A stretch of DNA of 64,000 nt from Stratiolaelaps scimitus. Lineage: Eukaryota > Arthropoda > Arachnida > Mesostigmata > Laelapidae. Shown one piece after another: positions 52,923 to 64,000 of the stretch. The stretch lies in assembly GCA_019614645.1 (NCBI GenBank), contig JABWDB010000068.1, forward strand, positions 682,001 to 746,000. Reading direction: 5' to 3'. Position 1 is the stretch's first letter. Each line of letters starts with the position of its first letter. The notes under the pieces were generated by a model. It ran no database searches. It saw nothing but the letters and a program-made list of their open reading frames with translations, and was not told the origin of the DNA. Both the position numbers and the translations under genes were made by a program.

Positions 52923-53008
52923 CTAACGTACGGTGTAAGAAGGCTTTAGTCTTATATATGATAGCTTCCCGACGAGGTGATCGCGCTGCGGAGAGCAATC
53001 ATGCATCA

Positions 53009-56000
53009 TTACGTACAATAGCCGAACTTCGTGCAAATCCCCTTTGCCGATGTATGCTTCTGGATAAGACTGATAAGCCAGGCGTTGAGATTGGTTAGAA
53101 GAAGCTTGCAAAACCAGGCATATATTGGACCAAGCGTATTGCAAGCCATGTGAATTGCCACTTGAATTGCTGCTGCTGTCGTGTCGCTCTGGATTACCGA
53201 GAATTAATTAACGAAGAAAATGTGTCACACACTGAGCCTCCTTGATCATTGTCTCGTTTGTTCCACAGATATAATACGCGCAATGCAAACTGCATACTGC
53301 GCAACGCAGGCGGAATCTCGGGCCCATATATAAACTCCTTTCTGAGAAGCGAAACCTCAAGACTTCTTCAACAGCCAGTGGCCTTGCCATACTGACGATA
53401 ATGACGTGTTATGTTCCTATCTAGGTATAAAAGAGGCATTGCAGGATAGTCCGTGACCAAATAAAGGTGAGATTAAAGGAGCCAAAGAAACAGAGTGGCC
53501 ACGTATTGGTAGGTGCTGGTTAGCGTTAGTCATTTCGAAAAGCCACAAAAAAAAGTTATATCTCGACGAACATTCAGCTCAAATCGCGTGACTAAACTTA
53601 CGCAGCAAGTGGAACCTTAATGTTGAAGAAACCTCGGATTAATTAGATAGTTTGTCTGATTCTCATTATCACGGTGCAGATTTTAACGTACTGAAGGGAC
53701 AACGTCGAAGCTTTTGAAAGGTAACTACAAACCCTATATATTTGCCACTTCTTGGAGATTCTATATAGTAGTTGATTTTGAATATAAAATACCTTGAGTA
53801 TTGCCAAAATTTTTGTAATGACTGTCAAGCAGTCGTTACACGAGATCTTCTTAAGCTCGCCCTCCTCCAACTCGATGTCCCAGTATCGACGTTGTTGATT
53901 TCTGCGTCGTCGAGCTCTCCTGACACCCCGTCCTGCCGCACATAATCCGGTCTCTATGCAGAAGCCCCTGGTGGAGATATCGCCTTGGACGATCAACGCT
54001 CGAGTACGATTGTAGCCATTGAGGACTTTCGTGCACTGAGCTCTATCGAGGTTGGCCGAGACACACGTGCTTTTCAACTCGGCGACAATGGAGCTATCCG
54101 TCGCGTTCGACTTCAACATGAAGGATATCCGAATACAGCAAACAGAATGAGGAAATTGTATCCGTATTATCTGAGAACGTCATAGTCTCTCCGCATAGTT
54201 TGTCTCGATCGGGCCAGGATGGAAAATGATCGGTGTTGCGTTTCAGTAAACGTGCACATTTAGAAAATGTGTACCACACGATTAGTGAAGCTGTACATGT
54301 TATTGGTCAAATACTAGACAAAGATCCAATCTGTTATTTTGTTAATAATTGCACCTTCTTATCTCACAATAATAATCATCTTTCTTGTTCAGCCTTCATG
54401 TTCAGTAAGCACCCGTGAATGAAGTTGTACTTCACTCAGAATCCATTGGGACGTCGGAAAGAAAGGTGGATGATATCAACCTGGAATTTATCATACGGAA
54501 ACGATGACCAACGATAAATGGAAGAGGCTACCCAGGCCGAACCGACACATTGCAACTACCTGTTTTCAGCAGGTTATGTGTAGGAGAAACGGCCAGCACA
54601 AGGTCAACTCAATATGCTTTGTTTACACGAGCTGACACCCTTCACGATTTTTTTTTACAATAGACACCAAGAAAGTGAAAAAAAAAATATATATATATAC
54701 ATGTGTGTGCTTATACTAACTTTCATGAGAGTGCAAATATACCTGGACCATACTAAAGATCAAAGGAGCGATCGCGGTGCACAGCTCACATCTGTTGTCC
54801 AGACGCTCCACTTCTGTTGAGGTCAACAATTGACAATCTGAGAGCGATTTTCGTTTGCAACACGTACATTTCTTGTCAGATAATCCATCGGTTCCTTGGT
54901 TGCATATGAAGACCAAGGAAATTCGATTATTATAATATATCAATGTTAGCTCTGTTGTCAAAATCTACGTGCATAGCATCAATACCACATGCACCCAGCA
55001 TTAACTAATGGTTCTATTTGCTCGCACAACGACTCAGCCGAAACTATTGAAATATTTCCATAACTGGTTCTCAGCTGTCACCGTTCTGGGGCAGGCAACG
55101 GTATCATTGCTCTGGTAGCAGCTAGATTCAAGACCGAAACTATAGGAACATAGTCACACCACCCTGGTATCAATACTCTGAAACTAATGCTATTGGAAAT
55201 TCATCTATCTGCCTTCAATGTTATATTATTGTATCTAACGAACTATATAGGTACTGGCTCGTATCAATGATCCATCAAGTCAACTAACAAAAAAGAGCGG
55301 CGCCCAAGAAATTATTGACAGATAATTCTAAGAAAAATCCGTGGATGGAATCGGTTTTCTACAAGATTCTCATCGGTTCATTTTGGTCCTTTCACGGGGG
55401 ATACAATTGAAGCAACACAGGCGTGTATTTGTGCGGTGGAGCACTCGAATAATGGAGCTGAGTCTCTTCTGAGTCACAGTGAGCATTCTCTAAATCAATT
55501 CCAATAAAAATTTTCTCCGTTCCGAGATCGATCCGCTTCATCGGAGAGCACAGGGAATTCAAACCGAAAAAATCCACCATAGAGTTCACACCCAAGATTT
55601 CTGTTTTTTTTTCTTTGGTATGGGACGCTTTGGTCAGATTACAAATTTGTTCTTATCAAAGGCGATTCCAATGAATTGAGTTCAGTGACCGATGAAAAGG
55701 GTGAATATCTAACAGACATTTCCTGTCTTATTATCAGAAAAACCAGCACGAAGATGCCCTCCTTGTGCTGGGAACATCTACTCATAGAAATATACTGTGC
55801 CAGTACATTGATTGCGTGATTAACACTCTAAATACTTAGTCACATTAACCTAATAGGTTCATGAATTCATTAGGTTCTGTAGTTTGGTTTCCATATATAA
55901 ACGGTGATTTTTTTTTGATTAGTTAAACAAAATCTAATTATTTATTAATTCGTGACAGAGTGTCAGGCCGAGGCCGTCATTATCCAGAGGAAGGCGATGG

Positions 56001-57944
56001 CATTGTCTCTTTGTACAACGAGGGAAAGGCGCTGCAGAAGGAAGTATCCTACGCACTTGTCCCCGGTGGCGCGGATCAGCCTGTGGCAGACTCCTTCGAA
56101 GAAATTAGCAGTGAGGAAGCCGTTGCCGCGTCGGGTTTCGAAGGCGAGCGGCGGAAAGAGACCTCGAGAGCAAGTCACCACCAACTCCTCCTTAGCTTGG
56201 CTCGCTCCGCACAGGAAACCGCGTAACCGGGGCTGGTGGAACAGTGGTAGTCATAAGAGGGTGGTTGAGTGTCAACCAAGCGTACCGTCCCAAACCAGGT
56301 GCTGGTCTCGGTGTAAGGGGATGGGGATCAGGCAGTCAGGATCCGATCCGCAGCTTCGAGGACTTACGGCTCCCTTGTGCAAGGGATACAGGCTTATCGG
56401 AGGGTCTTTTTAAGCATCGATGACGAGGCTGGCGACCGGTGTTAAGCTCGCACGACAGGCCGTGGTGGCCATTCGCCGCAACGGGATCCCCACAACGGCC
56501 GCAGCTGTGGGACGCAGCTCCTTGTGGAGGACATTGGACCATAGCCGCTGCTGGCGCTGCTTGTCCGTAGGGACCCGGGCGCGGATGCCCGCCTGGTTAA
56601 AAGCACCCTCCTGGAGGGCGGAGGAGTGGGAGAGAACACCGGGGGGAGGTGCGGGGTGAATGCCGGAGATGCCGGGGCCACCGAAGCAAACCGACAGGGT
56701 AGCCTGCGATAGTGAGTGGGGTAGTTGGAGATTGAGAATTGTTGCAAGGGCGTCTAGCACTATATCTTCAACGCCTCGGTACTGGCCGGGCTGGTCCTGA
56801 GCAAGTGTTGCATATACGCCGGCAAGAACGAGGACCAAAAGAGGAAGAGCCCCTCATGAACTCCCGCCAAGGGCAGTCGATCGAAGGACAGGATGGCCTC
56901 GTCCGTAAGAGGGGCGCCGACGAGCTCAAGTGAAGACCTCGGGGTGAGGCGCCACCCTGGGAGCAAGCGCTGAATATCGGGTAAGGGCTGCAAAAAGAAA
57001 TGCCCTCGGATACCACGGAGTTGAGGGCAAGGCCGCTGGGCACCTCGTAGTAGAGTACTGGCTGGAAGTTGGTAGCGACGGTCGCCAGATCGCTCGCCAA
57101 CGTTCCGTTATACATGTATTTATCACAGCTGGAGGCAGGCCTGGGGGGAGGCTACTAGTGGCCGAAGGCCACGGATATTGAGTGCCGGGCACAGAGGGTC
57201 CTCCTGCTGATCCCCGCACTCGCAACTGAGGACGGCATGGCCCATGATCAGGTGGGAAGGGCAGTGATAAGTCAGGTCAGCCAGAGGGAAGAGACCAGGG
57301 CGATATTCGGAGTAATTCAGCGATACAAATCTATTTTACAAAATTTTAGCTTCCATAGTTCTACGCTTCCTCGAAGCCGCTGTGCTAATTCGTTGCGGCG
57401 ATATGGCAGAGGCGCGCACAATTTCACGCGATCGATTTATTTTAAAATAAATAGCATTCCCCTGGGGAATAATTCATAGCTGTGTGCATGACCTAAATAT
57501 TTTTTATGATTACTCTATTCAAGATTCCCTCTTCGCGTCTATGAAAAATATTATGCCAAATTGTCTACATCTTCGCCGATCTATTTTGACAGATACTTGG
57601 GCTTTCCTGAGACCGTCCGGCAACACCTCGATATAACCCTTCTCTCGGATTCATGTAACGAGGCAATTTAAGGTGGACTTGTTGAAAAGTAAAGTAAAAA
57701 GTAAAAACTTGAAACCTGTAAAGGTTTCCTGTATAATAAGTCTTCCATAATTCTGCCACATCATAGCAAAGATGACCCAGACATTTCATGCTGAAGCTTT
57801 ACTGAAGGCCACATATTGAAATCAGTAGATTATTGCAAATGTAGCGTTGGTACCGTACAAAGGTATTTAACCTGTACTTGGGATTTGTGTATGGTACTTA
57901 CCCAGGAGGACGGTGAACAACAGGGCCAAGGCAACAGGTCGCAT
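53009..57944 (-). CDS. Secreted two-domain saposin-like precursor, copy 2
   Basis: Four minus-strand exons: 57944-57902, 54894-54743, 54110-53793 and 53188-53009, giving 230 aa. Splice phases and domain plan are the same as in copy 1. The signal peptide core is identical (MRPVALALLFTVLL). Domain 1 Cys are 50, 53, 81, 91, 116 and 122; domain 2 Cys are 156, 159, 187, 198, 223 and 229 with spacings 2-27-10-24-5. RRRR is at 132-135. Four extra cysteines (24, 26, 27 and 35, in KKCTCCKRK...DC) lie in the mature N-terminal segment where copy 1 has Tyr, His, Phe and Arg. Intron 1 is 3.0 kb and holds a remnant of the same LINE as copy 1. Both copies are open and spliceable, so both may be functional, possibly with different N-terminal folds or dimerisation. 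Confidence 0.9.
55930..57290 (-). mobile_element. Decayed LINE in intron 1 of saposin-like gene 2
   Basis: The minus strand shows the C-terminal blocks of the LINE: SCGRCGDPV...GHHGLSC (about 56500-56430), LVWDGTL (about 56300), LAFETRRGNG and YFLLQRLSLVVQR (about 56140-56000). The reverse-transcriptase motif that is YMDDG in unit 1 reads YMYNG here (about 57114-57100). It is the orthologous insertion of the one at 47.5-49.6 kb, with separate decay. Confidence 0.75.
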
Positions 57945-58029
57945 CCTTCGTAAAGAGGAGGATTTGGTTGATTAAAGTCAAGAACGACTATCAGCTCAAC
58001 TGTCGCTGCGTTAACACTCAATGCACACT

Positions 58030-58030
58030 G

Positions 58031-58058
<28 letters not shown>
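58030..58058 (-). promoter_or_regulatory. Candidate TATA region of saposin-like gene 2, expanded to (TA)n
   Basis: At the place of the TATA-like AAAATATATAC of gene 1 there is a run of about 14 TA dinucleotides, 86-114 bp upstream of the start codon. Sequences on both sides are conserved between the two copies. Confidence 0.45.
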
Positions 58059-58062
<4 letters not shown>

Positions 58063-58854
58063 CACTCGCTGTCCTGCCAGGATTAGAGATTTTCTTGTAT
58101 TGCCAGAGTATACAAGGTGTTGTACTGAGAATATGTAATATGGTGGATCCCACTGCTCTTAATTAGATAAGCCGTTCTCTTGGTAAAGAGAAGGACTTTA
58201 AATAATTTTTACTTCCAGTCAACATTTCATAGATGGACAAACAAGCACATCTGTTAAACACGACGGTCATCATAAATATTTGTTTATTATATCTTGCTAA
58301 CGATTATAAAACATTGTTTTTTGTGTGCAACATTAATATTCGTTTTAGTAAAGGTTTCCTGTCTCTTGAAGGCAATCATTACAATCAGGGCTTATTTACT
58401 CTTATTTTACTTATTTGTATAAGTGTGACAAGTATAATAATGCTGACATAGTATTGTTGTTATTAGTAGTATGTTATTACATAGTATGTTATTATTAAAT
58501 TATTAAGCGTAGTTAAGTTTATACAGTATTGGCGTACCTGAAGTGGTTGAAAACTGAGTCACTATGAGTCAAGTTGGCCGATGAGCTGTCGTCACCCGAA
58601 TCAATACTTCGTGATCTCCCGAAAGGAACGGACATGCAATGGACTCTAGCTTGTGAACCACCTTACCTTAACAAATGCAACTCAGAGGTTTGCACTTTGA
58701 TGGAGTTATGAAGAGATGTCAAATAGCTGTAAATTGTCTGGTATTTGCCTGTCATGTTGTAAAGTTTTGATGAATATTTTCACGGGTGTAAAAGACAATG
58801 GTATCGATGGTTCGTCAATGAGATAGATCGCTCTATTAAAATTGCCATTCCGTG

Positions 58855-58858
<4 letters not shown>

Positions 58859-58891
<33 letters not shown>

Positions 58892-59003
58892 GGTGTTCAG
58901 AAAGATGAGAGGATAACCAAAATTAGGATGTCAGACAGCCACCAAGATAACAATATGTATATATTGTAAATAGGGTTGCGTGACTTTCCGGACACCCTGT
59001 ACA
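58859..59003. mobile_element. (TA)n and mariner-like MITE, copy 2
   Basis: A TA run (58859-58888) leads into the terminal repeat TACAGGGTGTTCAGAAAG. The other end is CTTTCCGGACACCCTGTA at about 58982-59001. It is orthologous to the element at 51163-51284. Confidence 0.75.
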
Positions 59004-59809
59004 CGTACACATATATGCATTCACAGAACAAGTGTGGCGTTGTTGTCTTCTTCAATTACACTGATACAGCAGAGATAAAAGACAAAGACGCGAATTCTGT
59101 GATAATGCTCGCAGAACCGTTCTTGGTTGAGCTTTTTCGAGTGCTCTACTTTCAAAGGGTACAGTGTTCTGAGCGCTGCATAAATAATTGCTGCTACATC
59201 TATTTATATCATGCTCACTGGTTGATATTTATTCAAACACACAATAATTAGGAATTACTAGTTCTAGGGAATATTTTGGGGGGCGAGTCGTGCTCATAGC
59301 ATGAGTCGGTTTATTGTGCTCGAATCACTGAGTCGATCGCTCAGGCTTCCTTTTCTAGCTAATTTTTAGTATTTGAGAAGTGCTCGTCAACCGTCGCACC
59401 CGGTTTTTGCAAATTGAGTCTCGTTCGAGCAATCGAATCGCTTCGAAACCGTGCCGTCGTTGGCAAACCCGCACAACAGATTGGATCAAAGCATAATAAT
59501 AATAATAATAATAATAATTCCTAATTCAGTCATCTGGTCCTTTTATTTGCTTGATAACTTAATAACACATCCGACAAATACGGAGCCAGCGACGCCAATG
59601 GAAAGTGGATGTCAGCACTGTTATTTTCAATATCATAATAACGATGTGATCGTTCCTCTCATCCAAACACTGGAATAGCACGGGGAGCTATTCTCTAGCA
59701 CTCCTTGTATCGTTTGTTTGACATTTACGCAACACAAGGACAACGAACAATTTCACCTGGTCCCTTGTGTAGCTCAGATACAGGGCGACGCTGACATGGA
59801 TGCTTAATA

Positions 59810-60034
59810 CATATCAGTGTCAGTATCGACTTCAGATTTGGTTCTTGTGTGACGTCCGCCTGTAACTGAGCAAAATGTTGTATCCGGCGTGGCTATATAA
59901 TTGTGTAGATAATTCTCGTGGATCACCTCTTCTTTGTATGGAAAGGAGCAGTCGCCCTTTTGCGGAGGGGAACGAGGTACTGGACCCTCAATAGAAAGTG
60001 GCTTGAAGATGAAGAAATGACCGCCAGCTGGACA
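59810..60034 (-). other. Duplicated ORF block in the 5' flank, copy 2
   Basis: The frame reads GDCSFPYKEEVIHENYLHNY and GRHTRTKSEVDTD, ending in a TAA. A possible acceptor (TGATGTCCAG) precedes it at about 60035. Same unknown identity as the block at 52455-52700. Confidence 0.35.
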
Positions 60035-60049
60035 TCAATGTCGTAGCTG

Positions 60050-61365
60050 GAACACCTTCCGGAGCTCGTTGCAAATGGCTTGCGTGCGGTTGAAGGTACT
60101 ATATTTAGCATACAGCGTATGAGAGGAAAACTTGCATATTATTGTCTTGTGCATTACAATATTTCTAACAATAACAACAACAACTTTGAACTATGGCTTT
60201 TGCCATATATATGATGCATAATCCACTGCACGACCACATTTTTGTCTAGCTCGAAGATAAAAAAGAAACCTCGCAAATGTGAGCCAAAATCTATTCTATG
60301 TTCGTTTGATTCCTCGGAAGGTTGCCCTGTTTAGAGAAAGCGTCGATATCTTGGAGATATCTGTATTTAGAATGTATAGAAGTCTAAAAAATAGCATGTT
60401 TCCAAATAATCCAAATAGAGAAAGATCGAGGCATTCTTTTTTTGTTTGGCAGCCGAGTTGGTCGCTCTCTCGGCGAGAGACCTCAGATTTCTGGGAAAAT
60501 GCGAAGCTTATGGTATATTTGTGGTCGATTAAAAACGGCTTCAGTGCAAATTTTAGATCGAGCTAGGTTACTCTACAAATGTACAGACATATATATAAAT
60601 CATATGGAAGACCGTAAGGCAACATCCTCCTTTATCTAATATTACGTTGCTATGATTTTGTGTGGCTGTTAATATTGCGCCTTTTTTTGTCTTGAATTTT
60701 GAATTCTCTAAAAATGTTTTGTCTTGAAGTCAAAAACCTTGAGATCCTCATTAACAACAAAAATGCCTGGTGAAGATTTTCCTATGCAACCCAACGGTCG
60801 AACGATGTCTGGTCTTTACTGATTACGATTCTTCCACCATCACCTAGACTCCGTCAATAAAGAAACGCCATGGTGAACACATCGACACGCGTGAGCTTAT
60901 GAGACTCCGTTTATTGAGGAATCTAACAAAGACAATTGTGGCTCTATAAGGTTCACTTTGATCCGGTACGCCGTTCTTCCGTCCTGAATGACACTATCGA
61001 GTATCCCGGAAGCTACAGACGAGATTCATGTAATTGTTAACCCTTGTTTCCTGACAAAATGGCAACATGATCCTTGACCAAATTTTGTTTGCGCCGTGAT
61101 AGAGATGAAGGCTAGGGGGACGAGATCGAATTCACTCCTGTGAATTCTCGATGAGAACAATACCACCCAGCACTGCTCGAGCACCCACCTGGGCTTTCTT
61201 CGACAGACCTATATGACGGCAGGGCAATGTTAACATCTGTTATTAGCTGAACCTTGATTTCTGAGAATTGAACCAGCGATCACATTTTGTGGTTCTGTTC
61301 GTGGTCTCCACGGGAGCCACACTCAGATAGGGGCTCCGTCCTGCCTGTTTACAGCGGAACGACCT
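60050..61365. other. Intergenic DNA, no gene seen
   Basis: Short ORFs only, none with family resemblance. This is the unique sequence just outside the tandem duplication. Confidence 0.5.
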
Positions 61366-61521
61366 TCCCATGGAGTTCCTTATTTCGTCGGTTTCCGGCT
61401 TCAAGTCCATAGGCTTCTTTGACCATAACCCATTGCCCAATGTTTCATACGCCGAATGGGTGCGCGTCGTATCAGCTGCATCTAAAGCGTCTGTTTGTGC
61501 CTTTCTATTGCGTTTTTGCAG

Positions 61522-63448
61522 AGGTTTTCGCCCGTCGACATCTTCGAAGCCCTGCCACCGCAGTGTTTCGCCTACGGCTCTGGAGTAATGATCTTGATCA
61601 CGTGTGTTACATCGCTAGCGATATCGTACGCCGACAACCACGTCACTCGTTAGTTACTGGGACATCCGCATATGCTGTTTGCTGACGTTCGAACGTTGAT
61701 TTGCTTTTGAGTTACTTGTGCCATCTTGTCTCATAGGATTTAGGGGGAAAAAACACATTTCCACTATGCTGCGAACGTCACTGTCCATCAGCGTTAATCA
61801 GTAGGCTTATCAGTATTTGCTCCTTGCTATTATGATATATATCACGTTGAGAAATGCACTCGATCAATCTCACTGAGCCGCCTCACTGCGCCGCCAACAA
61901 ACCTAACCATGTTTATTCTTAGAAGTGGATGTACATGCCCTGATTACACGACCTGACCCCTCTGCCACGTTTTTCTGTTTTCGCCGTTGTCACTGTTGTA
62001 CTATTTCTCTAAGTACTTAGGTAATTGGATAACATAGTACCGTGTGAATAGGTGATGCAGTACTATTATGATTGTTTGTTTTTTGATCGATTTCTCGACC
62101 TTGCATGGTGTGAGCATCGATCTATTGGTTTCGCTTTTTCTTTCTCCATAGGATTTACGTCCATAAGTGAAGCTGGAGCAAGACCCCCTGAGTCCAGCGT
62201 CTTCGGATTTTTACTCAGTATATACTGCTTCCTAGTTGTGCTAACAATATGGAACGTCTATAAACTGGTAAGAATATGGCACCAGACATAAGAGCACTTT
62301 GGGGTGTATACCAATAGAATCAATAAATAATCACACACTATTTCCTACGACTCCGAATGATAAGCGTTTGATGGTGTCAGGAACTTGTAATCTCCATCTG
62401 TGAGCATAAGTGATCAGTGATGACACAAACAGACGACAAACGACAAGATTGAAATTATTATAATTATAAACGTGGACGACAATTGGAATACATCTAAGAA
62501 TAGCCTTCTCTATATATACTTAATAGAATGTTTACAAAAGGGAGGTCCTACTTGCCCAGTCCGTAAGCCTGTCCAAAATAGAAATTGCGATGTCCCTCTG
62601 GATATCTAAAGAAAATATATTTGCATTAAAAATTCGGTTGCACGTGGCTCCCCTATAGTGGACGATGACGTTTCGCCGAACATCTGTAGAAAGTTCAATG
62701 ATTGTATCCCTGGTCCTTCGAATGTTTCGAAGGCCACAGGTCTAAAGAACTATCATTCATTAATGAGGTGTGTATTCTGTTTTTGGTTGTATAAGTTGCA
62801 TCGACAGGCTGTATTCAACCGCAACTGACATGCTGGGGGATGTTATTTTCGTCAGTTGCAGTCCAGTCCCAACCAGAATTTTACCTCTGGAAGGGGGAAT
62901 TCACGACAAACCATGAGAACGCCGTCCACTAGAGCGACAAATGCTTGCTGGTTCACGAATGCAAGGAATAGATGTGGAACGAAAAATCTCGTTTATTAAA
63001 CGGCTGAAGTTCTTCTAGGTTGAAATGGAGAGAGGCGTCTATTAGCTTTTATTAGATGTCACTCCATCATGAAACCTGTGTCTAACCACATCGGCACTAC
63101 CTCTTGCAACCCCCCCACAGGTTGCATCATGCAATATAGTTTGGACATAGTTTTGAATTCGAATTCCGCTGAATGGCTCGCTGTTATAATCGTTTGGCGA
63201 ATATCGACGAAGAGCCGTGCTCATTGAACCATTCTGTGAGAACATTATCCGAATTTGTAGAAACAGGCGAATACTAACTTGCTGTTTGTTTGTTTTTGCT
63301 TGCTTTGTTTATGGCTGTTGATGCCTGTAGGGCAATCCGCCAACGTCTGCGCAAGGATGGGCCTGCCTAATCGGCATACTGTCAACGGTAGGGGTGGAGA
63401 TAGTCGCGAATTTTCAAGAAAGGACAATACTGGTTGTTCACTCGATCG
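61522..63448 (+). CDS. DRAM/TMEM150-family multi-pass membrane protein (partial)
   Basis: Three coding exons join in frame: 61522-61648, 62152-62267 and 63331-63448, with introns of phase 1, then 0, and a final donor in phase 1. Exon A gives a first membrane helix (GVMILITCVTSLAISYADNHV). Exon B has the family hallmark ISEAGARPPESSVFGF followed by a second helix (LLSIYCFLVVLTIW) and YKL. Exon C has the third helix and IVANFQE...VVHSIG. DRAM proteins sit in lysosomal or plasma membranes and take part in autophagy or lipid signalling; which member this is cannot be told. The start is not certain: an ATG frame at 61370-61458 could splice through a 63-bp intron into exon A. The remaining helices must lie beyond the window. 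Confidence 0.8.
62515..63000. repeat. Dispersed repeat, copy 2, in DRAM-like intron
   Basis: Collinear with parts of 40130-40560. The segment at 62610-62720 is also similar, in reverse orientation, to about 46640-46710 in unit 1. Confidence 0.55.
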
Positions 63449-64000
63449 GTGAGAGTTAACGAGTTGTTGTCCAACGCAAGGCATTACCTTCGGAAGAAGC
63501 GGACTATACCTTAGATAATACGAGTGTTTATCAACATGGTTAGCCCCGTGCGTCGTTGCTGGTGGAATCAAGAGGATGATCGTCTGATGCTAACGCAGTT
63601 ACTCTCTCGATCTACCTACCTACCTACCTATCTCTCCCTCCTTTCTTCTCTTTATCTTGTTCTTTTCTTTTTCCTTCATATCTTCTTTCTCTCTCTCTCT
63701 ATCTCTCTGCGAGCTTTGCTTGTAAAAGCTTCTGTGGACAGCGATCCAGTGGAGGACTGAGGCGCCTGTCGTTGGGGGCTGTCTAGGGAGGACTGATAGG
63801 AGTCTTCTCTCGCCGCCACCGCAGTATCACCAACCCACGAAATTCACTTTTTTGTTCTCTCTGCCGGATCCTGGATCGACACTTGCTTCAGTAGCACTAC
63901 TTCAACAACCCCAGGGGACTCATACCTCATTTCAATCAGCGAATGGCGGTAGGCAGCGAGACCGGACTGGGGAGTCTGACGTCCAGTTGTTGTCGTCATC
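63449..64000. other. Intron of the DRAM-like gene, low complexity
   Basis: It holds a CTAC-type repeat (about 63613-63630) and a CT-rich tract (63630-63710). I found no exon that continues the DRAM-like frame before the window ends. Confidence 0.5.

Larger units (their letters stand above)
52710..60034. repeat. Tandem segmental duplication, unit 2
   Basis: Direct repeat of unit 1. The junction with unit 1 is at about 52705-52714. Sequence left of it matches 60020-60034 and sequence right of it matches 42015-42065, with a few bases of shared 'aca(tc)' at the break. Confidence 0.9.

Noticed and set aside
60034..61000. A third saposin-like gene copy to the right of unit 2
   Set aside because: No signal-peptide exon, CxxC exon or flank homology is found beyond about 60034.

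Overview
The window is nuclear DNA of an animal. It has spliced genes with GT-AG introns, AATAAA signals, many (TA)n and CAG/CAA microsatellites, tRNA-derived SINEs, MITEs and non-LTR retrotransposon debris. There are no operons, rRNA, canonical tRNA genes or CRISPR. Intron sizes, repeat style and gene set fit an arthropod. A parasitiform mite of the Varroa type is my best guess, but that is inference and the sequence does not prove it.

Layout. 1-24.5 kb: no convincing protein gene. The left part carries microsatellites, a SINE and a LINE 3' scrap. 13.7-24.2 kb is GC-rich with many trinucleotide repeats and looks like regulatory or 5'-untranslated DNA. 24.5-30.9 kb: a seven-exon plus-strand gene for the beta subunit of mitochondrial processing peptidase (477 aa, intact), with an unidentified ORF pointing away from it just upstream. 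30.9-34.7 kb: repeats and a doubtful transposase scrap. 34.7-38.8 kb: a seven-exon minus-strand gene for a secreted trypsin-like serine protease (415 aa, intact) with unusual loops and a C-terminal tail. 38.9-42 kb: repeats, including a SINE and a long palindrome.

42.0-60.0 kb is the most interesting part. It is a direct tandem duplication (unit 1 about 42.0-52.71 kb, unit 2 about 52.71-60.03 kb). Each unit carries one minus-strand, four-exon gene for a small secreted precursor: signal peptide, saposin B domain, RRRR processing site, second saposin B domain (229 and 230 aa). Both are intact, keep all 12 saposin cysteines and have identical splice phases. They differ in a block of four extra cysteines near the mature N-terminus. 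The large first introns hold decayed copies of one LINE. Later insertions give empty and occupied sites that order the events. 61.4-64 kb: three plus-strand exons of a DRAM/TMEM150-family membrane protein, whose 3' part runs off the window.

These genes form no obvious pathway. MPP-beta and DRAM-like are housekeeping types. The trypsin-like protease and the saposin-like precursors are secreted, and a basic processing site in the latter could be cut by a trypsin-like or furin-like enzyme, but any link between them is speculation.
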